Positions 41,564 through 53,172 of a stretch of DNA of 64,000 nt are shown one piece after another. Source of the DNA: Boesenbergia rotunda (Eukaryota > Streptophyta > Magnoliopsida > Zingiberales > Zingiberaceae). The notes below the pieces were generated by a model. The model did no database searches. It saw only the letters and a program-made list of their open reading frames with translations, and was not told the origin of the DNA. The stretch is from assembly GCA_024364735.1 (NCBI GenBank), contig JAGFNQ010008796.1:124001-188000 (forward strand), in the 5' to 3' direction. The position numbers and the translations under genes are program-made. Every line of letters begins with the position of its first letter. Positions within the stretch are counted from its first letter, which is position 1.

Positions 41564-43344
41564 TGTTGGGTTTTTCGGGCCGCGAAAACCGCCTTTTCGC
41601 GTCGCGGAAACCCCGAGAACCCAAAGCCATGGATCTCGTGCGAAGAAAAATTCCGAAACGAAAAATCACGTATTCATTTCATGCTCAAAACTCGATCTAC
41701 TCCTAGATCTAAAGAGGGATAAACCATTTTTACCTTTGGTGCGTGCCCCGCTTAATCCCGCTCGCTCCTTTTGGATGTCGGATCTCTAGGACGTCAAGTG
41801 TCGTCCCTCTAGAAGTATCCACGCGAACAAAGTGGATGGAGGAAACCCTTTAGGTGTGCTAGCACCTTTCAAGGGTTCGGCCAAGAGGAGAAGAAGAAGA
41901 AGAGCACCAACACTTGGAGGAGGAAGAAGAGAAGACACACAATGAGAAAAATGGAACAAAACCTTGTTTTGTTCTCTCATTGTGGCCGGCCACATAATGG
42001 CCATTAATGGCCATTAAGTGGCCTGCCATAACCCCCTTTCAATTTGAATTCAAATTCAAATGGGGGGGGGGTTACAACCTTTGGAGATGATGTGCAGCAT
42101 CATCATTGGTCAAATACCAAGCCAAGTCATCACTTGGTCAAGTCAAGGTGAGGTGGCCTTTTGGTCAAGTCAAACTTGCCTTTTATGTACTTTCCATATT
42201 TAGTCAAGTCAAACTTGACTCCATTTCTTCTCCCATGTCAAGTCTAACTTGAAGTGGAACCAAGTCAAGTCAAACTTGATTTGGATTTGGGTCAAGTCAA
42301 ACTTGTCTTTTATGGACTTTCCATATTTAGCCAAGTCAAACTTGACTTCATTTTTTCTCCATCTATTTGTTCTTTGCGTGTGACCCTATAGGTTCTTGTA
42401 ACGTTGGCAATGCTTCTAACCTCTTAGAAACATAAGCAATGAGCGGTATCTAGCAACACATCATTGCTACCCAAGTTACAAGAATGTTGAGATCCAACAT
42501 CACCAATGTGACTACTAATTATGACTTTCATAATATGTGACAATGTCCTTCTATCGTCGATATCTAGATTGATCTTCTATGAAGCATAGACCGTGTCATC
42601 CTCCAATCAATCTATGTGTCTTGAACTCCAAGTATACTCACTATAATCAAATAAGCTCAATATCTCATATTGCCTTATTTGAGCATGGCCATGCACTTAG
42701 TGATCTCACTCTATCAAGACTATGATATCTCTCCCGTTATATAGGAGGGATAGATCCCATCTACATCACTCACATCCCTCCGCATAATTTGTTGCATACC
42801 CAGTAATCACCTTTATAGTCCACCCAGTTATGGGTGACGTTTGACGAAACCAAAGTACATAACTCCTTATGTAGGGAACTATGGTGACTTCAGGTCTAAG
42901 GACTAATAGTCATACTAATAGTCACATGAGAAAGTATATGACACTCATATAACGATCCATGATACTTTCTCATGGTGGGTCATTCAGTATACATTCTCCA
43001 ATGCATACTCATGTGTCAACTTGATATCTCATATCCATGACTTGTGAGATCAAGTCATCGTGTTGACCTACATGCTAGTCTCTATGCATTAACATTGTCC
43101 CTGAATGTTAATACTTGACTAGGAATAATTAAGGTAGTGTTCTCTATATCATCTCACTATCGATTCAACCAATCGATTGATATAGATATGAACCTACTAC
43201 CAAGGACGTTATTACACTTAGTTATTTGGCACCAATACAAGTAAGTATAATAACCATAATCAAATGCCTTTATATATATGAAATATGATACAATGAGTCT
43301 ATACAACAACCATCACATGATTGGCTCTAGGGCTCTCACTAATA
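41564..43344 (-). repeat. B 3' LTR (left copy)
   Basis: 1781 bp, from TGTTGGG to CACTAATA; the expected CA end is mutated to TA. It has one copy of a roughly 130-bp unit (42200-42350) that is doubled in the right LTR. The unit contains hairpins such as AGTCAAG-N5-CTTGACT. Confidence 0.9.
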
Positions 43345-43354
43345 ATCTCCCACT
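43345..43354 (-). other. Polypurine tract of B
   Basis: The minus strand reads AGTGGGAGAT directly before the 3' LTR, the usual form in plant copia elements. Confidence 0.85.
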
Positions 43355-43358
43355 AGAA

Positions 43359-46300
43359 CTAGTGCCAATCACTGTAGTATCTAATACCCAATGACCTAGT
43401 GTGACCATCATGCTTGGTCTGTGCCAAAGCCTTGGTCAAGGGATCTGCAATGTTAGCCTCTGTGGGTACTCTGCATATCTTCACATCTCCTCGATCGATG
43501 ATCTCTCGAATGAGATGGAAACACCGTAGTATGTGTTTGGTCCGCTGGTGTGACCGAGGTTCCTTAGCTTGCGCAATAGCTCCATTGTTGTCATAATAGT
43601 GCTGTACTGGGTCGGCTATGCTAGGAACCACTCCAAGCTCAGTAATGAACTTGCGGATCCAAACTGCCTCCTTTTCTGCCTCAGATGCAGCAATGTACTC
43701 AGCTTCTGTTGTAGAATCAGCAACTGTATCCTGCTTTGAACTCTTCCAGTTGACAGCACCACCATTTAAGCAAAACACGAACCCTGATTGAGATATGTAG
43801 TCATCCTGGTCAGTTTGGAAGCTTGCATCACTGTAACCTTTTACAGTCAGCTCCTCTTTGCCTCCAAATATCAAGAAATATTCTTTAGTCCTTCTCAAGT
43901 ACTTAAGAATATTCTTGACTGCTATCCAGTGACGTTCACCTGGATCTGACTGGTATCTGCTCGTCATGCTCAAAGCATACGAGACATCAGGACGAGTACA
44001 TAACATGGCGTACATGATAGACCCTATGGCTGAGGCATAAGGAATCTTGCTCATGCAGTCTCTCTCCTCTCTAGAAGAGGGACCTTGAGTCTTCGAAAGA
44101 CTCACGCCATGTGACACTGGCAGATTTCCCTTCTTGGAATTCTGCATGGCAAACCGTTGCAAAACGGTATCAATGTATGTACTCTGACTTAGGCCAAGCA
44201 ATCTCTTAGATCTATCTCTATAGATCTTTATGCCTAGAATATAGGCTGCTTCACCTAAGTCTTTCATTGAGAAGGAATTCCCCAACCAAGTCTTTCATAG
44301 ACTGTAGTGAAGGAATGTCATTCCCAATGAGTAGTATGTCATCTACATACAAAACAAGGAAGACAACTGTGCTCCCACTAACCCTTTTGTAGACACAAGG
44401 TTCATCTTCATTCTTGATGAAACCAAACTGTTTGATTGCATCATCGAATCGAAGATTCCAGCTTCGAGAAGCTTGCTTTAGTCCATAAAGGGACTTATGC
44501 AGCTTGCATACTCTACCAGTATGCTTTGGATCTACAAAACCCTCAGGTTGTGTCATGTACACTTCCTCGAGGAGGTTTCCATTCAGAAACGCAGTTTTGA
44601 CGTCCATCTGCCAGATCTCATTATCGGTGGTATGCTGCAATAGCAAGCAAGATCCTATGGACTTGAACATCGCGACTGGAGAAAAAGTTTCATCATAGTC
44701 AATACCATGAATTTGCTTGAAACCTTTAGCTACTAGTCTACCCTTATAGGTATGTACAAGTCCATCCATGTCAGTCTTTCTCTTAAAGACCCACTTACAC
44801 CCAATGGGTTTGACCCCTTCAGGTGGATCAACCAAAGTCCATACTTGGTTGGTGTACATGGAATCCATCTCGGATCTCATGGCCTCTAGCTATTTCCCAG
44901 AATCTGGGCTCATCACAGCTTCCTGATAGGAGGTAGGCTCGTTCTCAACGAGCATAACGTCATCATGGTCAGACAAGAGAAATGAGTATCTCTCAGGCTG
45001 ACGACGTACCCTATCAGACCTGCGAAGAGGTAGGTCTACATGAACAGGTTGTTGTTCCACAGCTTCTTGTGCAACAACCTCATCAACCACCACACTTTGT
45101 GGTTCCTGTTCAACTTCCATCAAGGCTTCAGTGCTATTGTCCATGTCTTGAACTTCTTCAAGACTGAACGTACTCCCACTAGTCTTTCTAGAAACAAAGT
45201 CCCTTTCTAGAAATACTCCAGTCTTAGCAACAAACACTTTGTGCTGACTAGGAATGTAGAAGTAGTATCCCTTCATTTCCTTGGGATACCCTATGAAATA
45301 ACACTTATCAGATTTGGGTCCCAGTTTGTCTGAGACTTGACGTCGTATGTAAGCCTCACAACCCCAAACCCTCATGAAAGACATCTTGGGACTCCTCCCT
45401 GTCCATATCGTATATGGTGTCTTCATGACAGCCTTTGATGGAACACGGTTTAGTGTGAACGTTGCCTTGTCTAGAGCATATCCCCAAAAGGATATAGGAA
45501 TATCTGCGTGACTCATCATAGATCGTACCATATCTAATAAGGTACGATTCCTCCTTTCGGATACACCATTCCACTGTGGTGTTCCAGGGGGAGTGAGTTG
45601 GGATAGAATCCCACACTCAGCTAGGTAGTCACGAAACTCATGGCTCAAGTATTCTCCACCTCGATCTGATCGAAGTATCTTAATACTCTTGCCAAGTTGG
45701 TTCTGTACTTCATTTCTGAATTCTTTGAACTTTTCAAAGGATTCTGACTTATGTGTCATCAAATACACATAGCCATATCTACTGAAGTCATCAGTAAATG
45801 TGATGAAGTACCTGTAACCACCTCTGGCAGCGACATTGAAAGGGCCACATACATCACTATGTATGAGTCCTAACAAGTCTGTCGCTCTTTCGCTATGTCC
45901 ACTAAAGGGAGTCTTAGTCATCTTGCCTAGAAGGCATGACTCGCATGTCTCATATGACTCAAAATCAAATGAGTCCAGCAAACCATCCTTATGGAGCTGG
46001 GACAAGCGACTCTCATTTATGTGGCCTAAGCGACAGTGCCAGAGATAGGTTGGGTTCAACTCATTTGATCTCAACCTCTTGGTATTCACGTTATAGATAG
46101 GGCTCTCTAAGTCTAGAATATAGAGGCCATTCATCAGATGTGCGCTACAATAGAACATATCCTTTAAATAAATAGAACAACATTTGTCCTTTATTATGAA
46201 TGAAAAATCTTTGTTATCTAAACATGAAACTGAAATGATATTCTTTGTTAGTACAGGTACATAACAACAATTATTCAATTCCAGTACAAGCCAGAGGGTA

Positions 46301-46556
46301 GAGGTAGAAAGTAAGTCCCTATAGCAACAGCAGCAACCCTTGCTCCATTGCCTACTCATAGGTCCACCTCGCCCTTGGCCAATGCCCTGCTATTTCTCAG
46401 CGCCTGCACATTAGTACAAATGTGAGAAGCACACCCAGTATCTAATACCCATGATGTAGAAATAGAAAGGTTGACTTCTATAACATTTATACCTGAAGTA
46501 GAAGTCTCACTTCTCTTCTTCTTCAGATCTTCCAGGTCTACCTTGCAGTTCCGCTT
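43359..46556 (-). pseudogene. pol of B: protease, integrase, reverse transcriptase, RNase H
   Basis: Domains in order on the minus strand: protease (WVLDTGCASHIC, near 46430-46470); GAG-pre-integrase zinc region (LWHCRLGHI...CESC); integrase core with IHSDVCGP, RSDRGGEY and WNGVSERRNR, giving the D,D,E residues; reverse transcriptase with GCKWVFKRK, QMDVKTAFLNG, YGLKQASRSW and YVDDILLIG; RNase H with YSDASF, STTEAEYIA and EANIADPLTKAL. These enzymes process the polyprotein, copy the RNA and insert the cDNA. Breaks: a one-base loss near 46285, a TAG at 44890-44892 where Trp is usual, and a frame change near 44270. All catalytic motifs are intact, so inactivation looks recent. The frame ends five bases before the polypurine tract. 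Confidence 0.93.
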
Positions 46557-47333
46557 CTAATGCCCAGTCTTACCGCAGTGGAAGCAGGTAGCGTCCTTAG
46601 CAACCCCACCTTTAGGTTTGAGTGTTGAAGAGCTGGCTTTGCCCTTGGTTTGGGTCTTACCCTTACCTTTGGGCTTCCACTTGCCCTTACCCTTGCCCTT
46701 TTGTACCATTAGGACGGTACTGGACTTGGCAGTGGTGAGATTAGGCTCAGCAGTTCTTAACATGTTGAGTATCTCGGGCAGTGGTTTGTCTAATTCGTTC
46801 ATGTTGTAGTTCATGACGAATTGACGGTAACTCACCGGCAACGATTGCAAGATCAGATCGGTAGCCAGCTCTTGGCCCAAAGGGAACCCCAACCTCTCGA
46901 GGTTCTCGACGTACCCAATCATTTGGAGTGCGTGAGTTCCTACAGGGGTTCCCTCTTTCATCTTGCATGAAAAGAGGGCCTGAGTCACTTCAAACCTCTC
47001 ATGCCTTGCCTGCCCTTGATATAGTTGCTTGAGATGGCCAATCATATCAAAAGCATTCATTTTCTCGTGTTGCTTCTGAAGCTCAGGAGACATACAGCAT
47101 AGCATTAGACATGACACGTCTAACGCGTCATCTAGATGCTTCTGATGAGCATCTCTAACACTACGAGCGGCAGAGGCTGGTGGTGCATCAGGAACTGCTT
47201 GTTCCAGAACGTACAGCTTACGTTCCTGCGTGAGGACTATCCTCAGATTCCTGTACCAGTCCAGGAAATTAGCTCCTAGGAGCTTGTCCTTCTCAAGAAC
47301 AGATCGTAGAGAGAGAGTGTTCGTGTTTGACAT
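46557..47333 (-). pseudogene. gag of B, stop codon inside the zinc knuckle
   Basis: Begins MSNTNTLSLRSVLEKDKLLG at 47333. The UBN2-type gag domain spans about residues 50-200. It is followed by a Lys/Gly-rich basic stretch (KGKGKGKWKPKGKGK) and the start of a zinc knuckle, CFHCGKTGH. A TAG at 46557-46559 follows the His. The next codons supply KRNC, completing CX2CX4HX4C if the stop were a sense codon, so the break is a point mutation inside the RNA-binding motif. In an intact copia element gag and pol are one frame. The start is supported by the usual gag N-terminus and by the non-coding leader upstream. Confidence 0.92.
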
Positions 47334-48938
47334 GGTAATCTACAACATAAAATGCAGAAAATAAATATCCACCATTGTATCATATTTTATTTATCATTTA
47401 ACTAGGCCTTTAATTAAATGATGCTCCCACTGAATTATAAGGCTTTGGTAGAATCGAGTCATAGATGTGGTAAAACCACACTACTAGATCCACACCAACT
47501 AACTATAATTCTCGTAGGTCAAGATCCACATCATACTACGCCTTGAGTTAGCTTTGGCTAAATCGCCCAAGACTTAGTATGATCGGTAGGTACTAATTAC
47601 CAATTACATCTCTATGCAACTCTTGTTTATAGGATCAAGAATTATCATTTATGAATAATCTTGAGTTAACTTTGGCTAAATCGCCCAAGACTATTGATAA
47701 ATGCGATCTTGTCCTACCTTTCCAACTATTGGAGTATGCCTATAGTTAGGCTCGATCCAATTGAGCTAACTAGTTACTCAATCTAATTGAGCTCAATCTA
47801 ACCCAAGCGTGATAGGCGGGACCAAGGTTGTCCCTCCGCATCCCACCACGATTAAATGCATTGCTCTGCTTTGGCAGATTCAACAATCGCATATGATCGT
47901 GGTAGTGATGGGTATCAAGGCTCGTTAGGCATATACGAGTTGATTTCGATTTAGATCTAATCTAATCGATGATGTGCATCGTATTTAGGCATTTATTAAA
48001 TCTAATTTAACCTAAATGTGTATTAGGTGCACATCAAGATGTGGTTCCCACATTACATGTGCATCACATACACTCATGTATATTCTATTCTATACTAACA
48101 TGCATCACATACATATAAGCAAAAATAAAATATACAAAAAAATTAAAGTGTGATTAGTCATGGCCCTACTAAGATCTTCTCAAGCCAATGAGAAGATCCT
48201 TTGGTCAACCTAGGGTCTAGGCAGCAGCTTCTCCAAGCTCCTCCTTCCAGAACCCCATGTGTTGTCGGCTTGCTTCCCACGAGTCCGTCTTCTCCAGAAT
48301 TTCCTTCATCTTCAATTTTGTACATTACAAAATTTATACTCGAGTTACATTCGAGTCTTAAACTAATTTTAACAGAAATAATAAATAAAAGGCTGACACC
48401 CAGGTCGCAAACACAATACAACACACACAACACAAATAACGGCACGCAGGCCGTAATATGAATTACACACATATTTTAATCTAATTAAAATAGGGTCTTG
48501 GGCCATGACCATCACACTACTGTACATAATTCAAAATTATGTATTTTACAGAAATTTATCTAATTTTTCTATGTATTTTACGAATTTTATGAGTCACAAC
48601 TCCACGGCGGTCTCGTTAAGTGGGTTTCGGGCACAATCACGTGACAAGGCCCCTTGCAAGGTTAGGGGCGGCGCCCCTACTCACGAAATTAATTTCGTGA
48701 GTGTCATATCGCGATCTAACAGTGCCTAACCCGCTGTCCCAAAATCTATTTGGGCGAAACTTGCCGTTTCGGAGAAGTTTTTCTCGGTGGTCGAAGTGTA
48801 CAAGTGCTTCACACTCGTTGCTTCGCCTCTACGAGAAAAATACTCATAAAATCCTAAAAATTAGAAAAATTATAGAATCATAAACTACTCTAAATTTTGT
48901 ATCCCATACAAAAATAAATAAATATGTGCTTCGCACGT
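47334..48938. other. 5' leader of B between PBS and gag
   Basis: About 1.6 kb without a supported gene. It holds a direct repeat of about 30 bp (47543-47573 and 47661-47692, containing CTTTGGCTAAATCGCCCAAG). It also holds a 24-bp perfect palindrome (48679-48702) next to a GC-rich near-palindrome (48665-48677). Confidence 0.7.
48665..48702. repeat. Adjacent palindromes in the B leader
   Basis: GGGGCG-G-CGCCCC (48665-48677) is followed directly by a perfect 24-bp palindrome whose arms are ACTCACGAAATT and AATTTCGTGAGT. On RNA both would fold as hairpins or allow two molecules to pair. Position: about 240-275 bp downstream of the PBS. Confidence 0.8.
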
Positions 48939-48951
48939 GGCTCTGATACCA
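48939..48951 (-). other. Primer-binding site of B (tRNA-iMet)
   Basis: The minus strand reads TGGTATCAGAGCC, one base inside the 5' LTR. Confidence 0.93.
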
Positions 48952-48952
48952 C

Positions 48953-50843
48953 TATTGGGTTTTTCGGGCCGCGAAAACCGCTTTTTCGCGTCGCGGAAAC
49001 CCCGAGAACCCAAAGCCATGGATCTCGTGTAAAGAAAAATTCCGAAACGAAAAATCACGTATTCATTTCATGCTCAAAACTCGATCTACTCCTAGATCTA
49101 AAGAGGGATAAACCATTTTTACCTTTGGTGCATGCCCCGCTTAATCCCGCTCGCTCCTTTTGGATGTCGGATCTCTAGGACGTCAAGTGCCGTCCCTCTA
49201 GAACTATCCATGCGAACAAAGTGGATAGAGGAAACCCTTTAGGTGTGCTAGCACCTTTCAAGGGTTCGGCCAAGAGGAGAAGAAGAAGAAGAGCACCAAC
49301 ACTTGGAGGAGGAAGAAGAGAAGACACACAATGAGAAAAATGGAACAAAACCTTGTTTTGTTCTCTCATTGTGGCCGGCCACATAATCGCCATTAATGGC
49401 CATTAAGTGGCCTGCCATAACCCCCTTTCAATTTGAATTCAAATTCAAATGGGGGGGGGGGGTTACAACCTTTGGAGATGATGTGCAGCATCATCATTGG
49501 TCAAATACCAAGCCAAGTCATCACTTGGTCAAGTCAAGGTGAGGTGGCCTTTTGGTCAAGTCAAACTTGCCTTTTATGGACTTTCCATATTTAGTCAAGT
49601 CAAACTTGACTCCATTTCTTCTCCCATGTCAAGTCTAACTTGAAGTGGAACCAAGTCAAGTCAAACTTGATTTGGATTTGGGTCAAGTCAAACTTGCCTT
49701 TTATGGACTTTCCATATTTAGTCAAGTCAAACTTGACTCCATTTCTTCTCCCATGTCAAGTCTAACTTGAAGTGGAACCAAGTCAAGTCAAACTTGATTT
49801 GGATTTGGGTCAAGTCAAACTTGCCTTTTATGGACTTTCCATATTTAGCCAAGTCAAACTTGACTTCATTTTTTCTCCATCTATTTGTTCTTTGCGTGTG
49901 ACCCTATAGGTTCTTGTAACGTTGGCAATGCTTCTAACCTCTTAGAAACATAAGCAATGAGCGGTATCTAGCAACACATCATTGCTACCCAAGTTACAAG
50001 AATGTTGAGATCCAACATCACCAATGTGACTACTAATTATGACTTTCATAATATGTGACAATGTCCTTCTATCGTCGATATCTAGATTGATCTTCTATGA
50101 AGCATAGACTGTGTCATCCTCCAATCAATCTATGTGTCTTGAACTCCAAGTAGACTCACTATAATCAAATAAGCTCAATATCTCATATTGCCTTATTTGG
50201 GCATGGCCATGCACTTAGTGATCTCACTCTATCAAGACTATGATATCTCTCCCGTCATATAGGAGGGATAAATCTCATCTACATCACTCACATCCCTCCG
50301 CATAATTTGTTACATACCCAGTAATCGCCTTTATAGTCCACCCAGTTACGGGTGACGTTTGACGAAACCAAAGTACATAACTCCTTATGTAGGGAACTAT
50401 GGTGACTTCAAGTCTAAGGACTAATAGTCATACTAATAGTCACATGAGAAAGTATATGACACTCATATAACGATCCATGATACTTTCTCATGGTGGGTCA
50501 TTCAGTATACATTCTCCAATGCATACTCATGTGTCAACTTGATATCTCATATCCATGACTTGTGAGATCAAGTCATCGTGTTGACCTACATGCTAGTCTC
50601 TATGCATTAACATTGTCCCTGAATGTTAATACTTGACTAGGAATAATTAAGAGTAGTGTTCTCTATATCATCTCACTATCGATTCAACCAATCGATTGAT
50701 ATAGATATGAACCTACTACCAAGGACGTTATTACACTTAGTTATTTGGCACCAATACAAGTAAGTATAATAACCATAATCAAATGCCTTTATATATATGA
50801 AATATGATACAATGAGTCCATACAACAACCATCACATGATTGG
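48953..50843 (-). repeat. B 5' LTR (right copy), truncated at its outer end
   Basis: 1891 bp. It matches 41564-43324 but lacks the final ~20 bp present in the left LTR (CTCTAGGGCTCTCACTAATA). It contains an extra copy of the ~130-bp AAGTCAAACTTG-rich unit. It passes directly into the 503-bp repeat. Confidence 0.9.
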
Positions 50844-51346
50844 CTTCTTAGCCCCTGTTTGATGTCGTGGCCGGAGTTTGTCTCCGTCGTGTTCTTCTCT
50901 TGCCAGGCGAGAATCCAACATAGTCGTTGGGAACTCGTGACTATGTGTCATGGTTGTTTCGATTTTTGCGAGAAGATGTTTGATTTATTAAATCAAACAA
51001 GAAATAAAGGGATGAGGCTCAACCAGGAGCTATGACCGAGCGTTATTTATAATTCTGGTTCAATTAGTTTGAACCAATCTATCCAATTAGACTTGGGTTA
51101 AATCATTAGTTGGTTTAATCAGATTAGTTTGGTCCAATCATATCAGGTTTTGGTTCAAACCATTTGTTCGTTTAACCAAATTAGTTTGGTCCAATCAGGT
51201 CGGGTCTGGTTCAAACGATTGGTTGGTTTAACCAGACCAATTTGGTCTAAAATATAACCAGTCTAATTGGTTTGATAAATAAGTTTGACTTAAGCGTGAA
51301 TGGGCTTAAAATTAAACAATAACAATAAGATATTCAATTAGATCAG
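50844..51346. repeat. 503-bp direct repeat flanking B, right copy
   Basis: Equal in length to 41061-41563 with six mismatches. After it the C leader continues with sequence found only once, so the original site had one copy. Confidence 0.92.
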
Positions 51347-52272
51347 TTCTAATAAGGACAAAGGAATAAGCTAATACTTGAGATCTAATTTCCAAATCGA
51401 CCGGTCCAGTGTGTTAGTCAGCTGGAGTTCCTCAAATAAAGAAGATTTATTTTTCTTATTTGGTTATGATTCTGTGTGTTCTATGCATATATATGTGAAT
51501 TGAAATGAACCAGTTTTGTTACTGGATTGCCAGTTTTGTACTGACAATAATATTTTTCAATACCACATGCCAAAGATGATATACACGATGACCTGTCTCG
51601 ATGTGTGACAGAATGAGCTGAGGGAGGCGATTGAGGAGATAGAGTAATGTCTAACATAAAATGGATTATATTAACAACTGCACTAGTGTTTATCCTAGTG
51701 GTAATGACATTAGCTTATTTAATTTGTTAAAGTTTTGTTATTGTTATTGTCATTATGTACGACAGTATTGGCCTATTTAGTTTATGAAAGTCATGTGGTA
51801 TAGACTGTTGTTTTGTACAAACAGTACTATTTTATGAAAAAAAGGGCATGTTATATGTTAACAAATCTTACAAATGATTAGTTCATTTAATGATTAGTTC
51901 ATTTTTTACAAATGATTAGTTCATTCTTACACATGATTAGTTCATTTAATGATTAGTTCATTTTTTTATAAATGATTAGTTCATTCCTACAAATGATTAG
52001 TTCATTTAATGATTAGTTCATTTAATGATTAGTTCATTCAATGATTAGTTCATTCTATGATTAGTTCATTATACAAATGATTAGTTCATTTGATGGGATG
52101 TATGTAATATAATTGATCAATGTTGATTAGATTTGATTATACGAATGATGAGTGGAAATGTAGTTACCACTTGATTTTGTAAACCAAATCTAATTTACAA
52201 CGAGTCAATCATAAGTTACATGCATATAAATTACACTTAGTCAATAAATAATGTGTTTATTTATAATAGATC
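51347..52272. other. Leader of C before gag
   Basis: No gene. Contains an array of ATGATTAGTTCATTT-type units at 51870-52090 (about ten degenerate copies). Confidence 0.7.
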
Positions 52273-53095
52273 ATGGAAACTAAGAACATCATAGCTAAAT
52301 TGAATAGAGAGAAATTATACGGGGATAACTATAAAATATGGCATCTCAAGATACAATATGTTATTGAGGAACAAGAAGTTCTAGAGACTGTGAATTAGTT
52401 CATGGAAGAACCTGCTAATGGTTCAACAGCACAACATAACCTGATCTTAATGCCTATAAGACATGAAAGAAAAAGGACTCCACTACTAAGGGCATATTGA
52501 TTAGTTCAATGGTGGACTGCCTGGTATTTGAGTATGAGTCATTACCATCTGCTCATGCCATCTAGGTAGCTCTTAGAGAGAAATACAGTAAAGTTAGCTT
52601 AAGTAAGCTTTGTCAACTGACAATTAAGTTTGACAGTTGTAAAAAGCGCCCGAATATTACCATGGCCCAATATCTGAGGGTACTGGGGAATATGATTCAG
52701 GAGCTAAAGGTTGCTGGTCATGAGTTGACCGATGAATAACAGGTTCAGGCAGTTATTCGTTCCCTTCCAGATTCTTAGGAAATGAAACAGAACCATACTC
52801 ACAGTGAGAGTATCAAGACTCTCACTGATGTCTCACGCCAATTGAATTGGAGGCGGAGAGAATAGAATCCATAAGGATTTTTAAACAAGCTTTTGTAGCT
52901 GAAGGTTCTGGATCAAAGAATAAGAAAAGATGGTTCAAGAAAGGAAAGGGAAAAAGAAGCTATTACTGCTGCTGGGCAAAACCCAAACAAGAACAAGTCT
53001 CATGAGCATTATGTTGCCAGTTCAATGTTGTTAGCTAATTCTTATCCTTTGTGGAATATATATTTAGGAACAACGAACCATGTAGCTCATGATTG
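52273..53095 (+). pseudogene. gag and start of protease of C, decayed
   Basis: Begins METKNIIAKLNREKLYGDNY, then KIWHLKIQYVIEEQEVLETV, a typical copia gag start. Later segments of the UBN2-type domain are recognisable in shifting frames (REKYSKVSLSKL, MAQYLRVLGNMIQELKVAGH, IFKQAFVAEGSGSKNKKRW). Near 53033-53095 the protease lead-in survives as LGTTNHVAHD. Several stops (TAG after ETVN, TAA within the TDEQQ motif, TAG in PDSW) and frame changes make it non-functional. The LINE L is inserted right after VAHD; the frame resumes at 61280. The decay is heavier than in B or A3, consistent with C being older. Confidence 0.85.
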
Positions 53096-53172
53096 GGACC
53101 AGATTTGACCAGGCGATTCAAAGGTGACTCAGAGGGCGGACAAACGCTCACGCATTCTTGTCCACCGCGGCG

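Larger units (their letters stand above)
41564..50843 (-). mobile_element. Element B: copia element with gag-pol, flanked by a 503-bp duplication
   Basis: LTRs at 41564-43344 and 48953-50843, PBS at 48939-48951, polypurine tract at 43345-43354, gag and pol between them on the minus strand. The LTR size, PPT (AGTGGGAGAT) and LTR start (AGCCCTAGAGCCAATC) suggest a Tork/Angela-like lineage. The right LTR lacks its outermost ~20 bp. Instead of a 5-bp target duplication, 503 bp of element C leader is repeated on both sides. Gag-pol is complete in domain content but has two nonsense codons and two frameshifts. Confidence 0.92.

Noticed and set aside
48158..48472. Frame of 104 codons in the B leader
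   Set aside because: Covers non-coding leader with no domain; overlaps an antisense frame of similar length.
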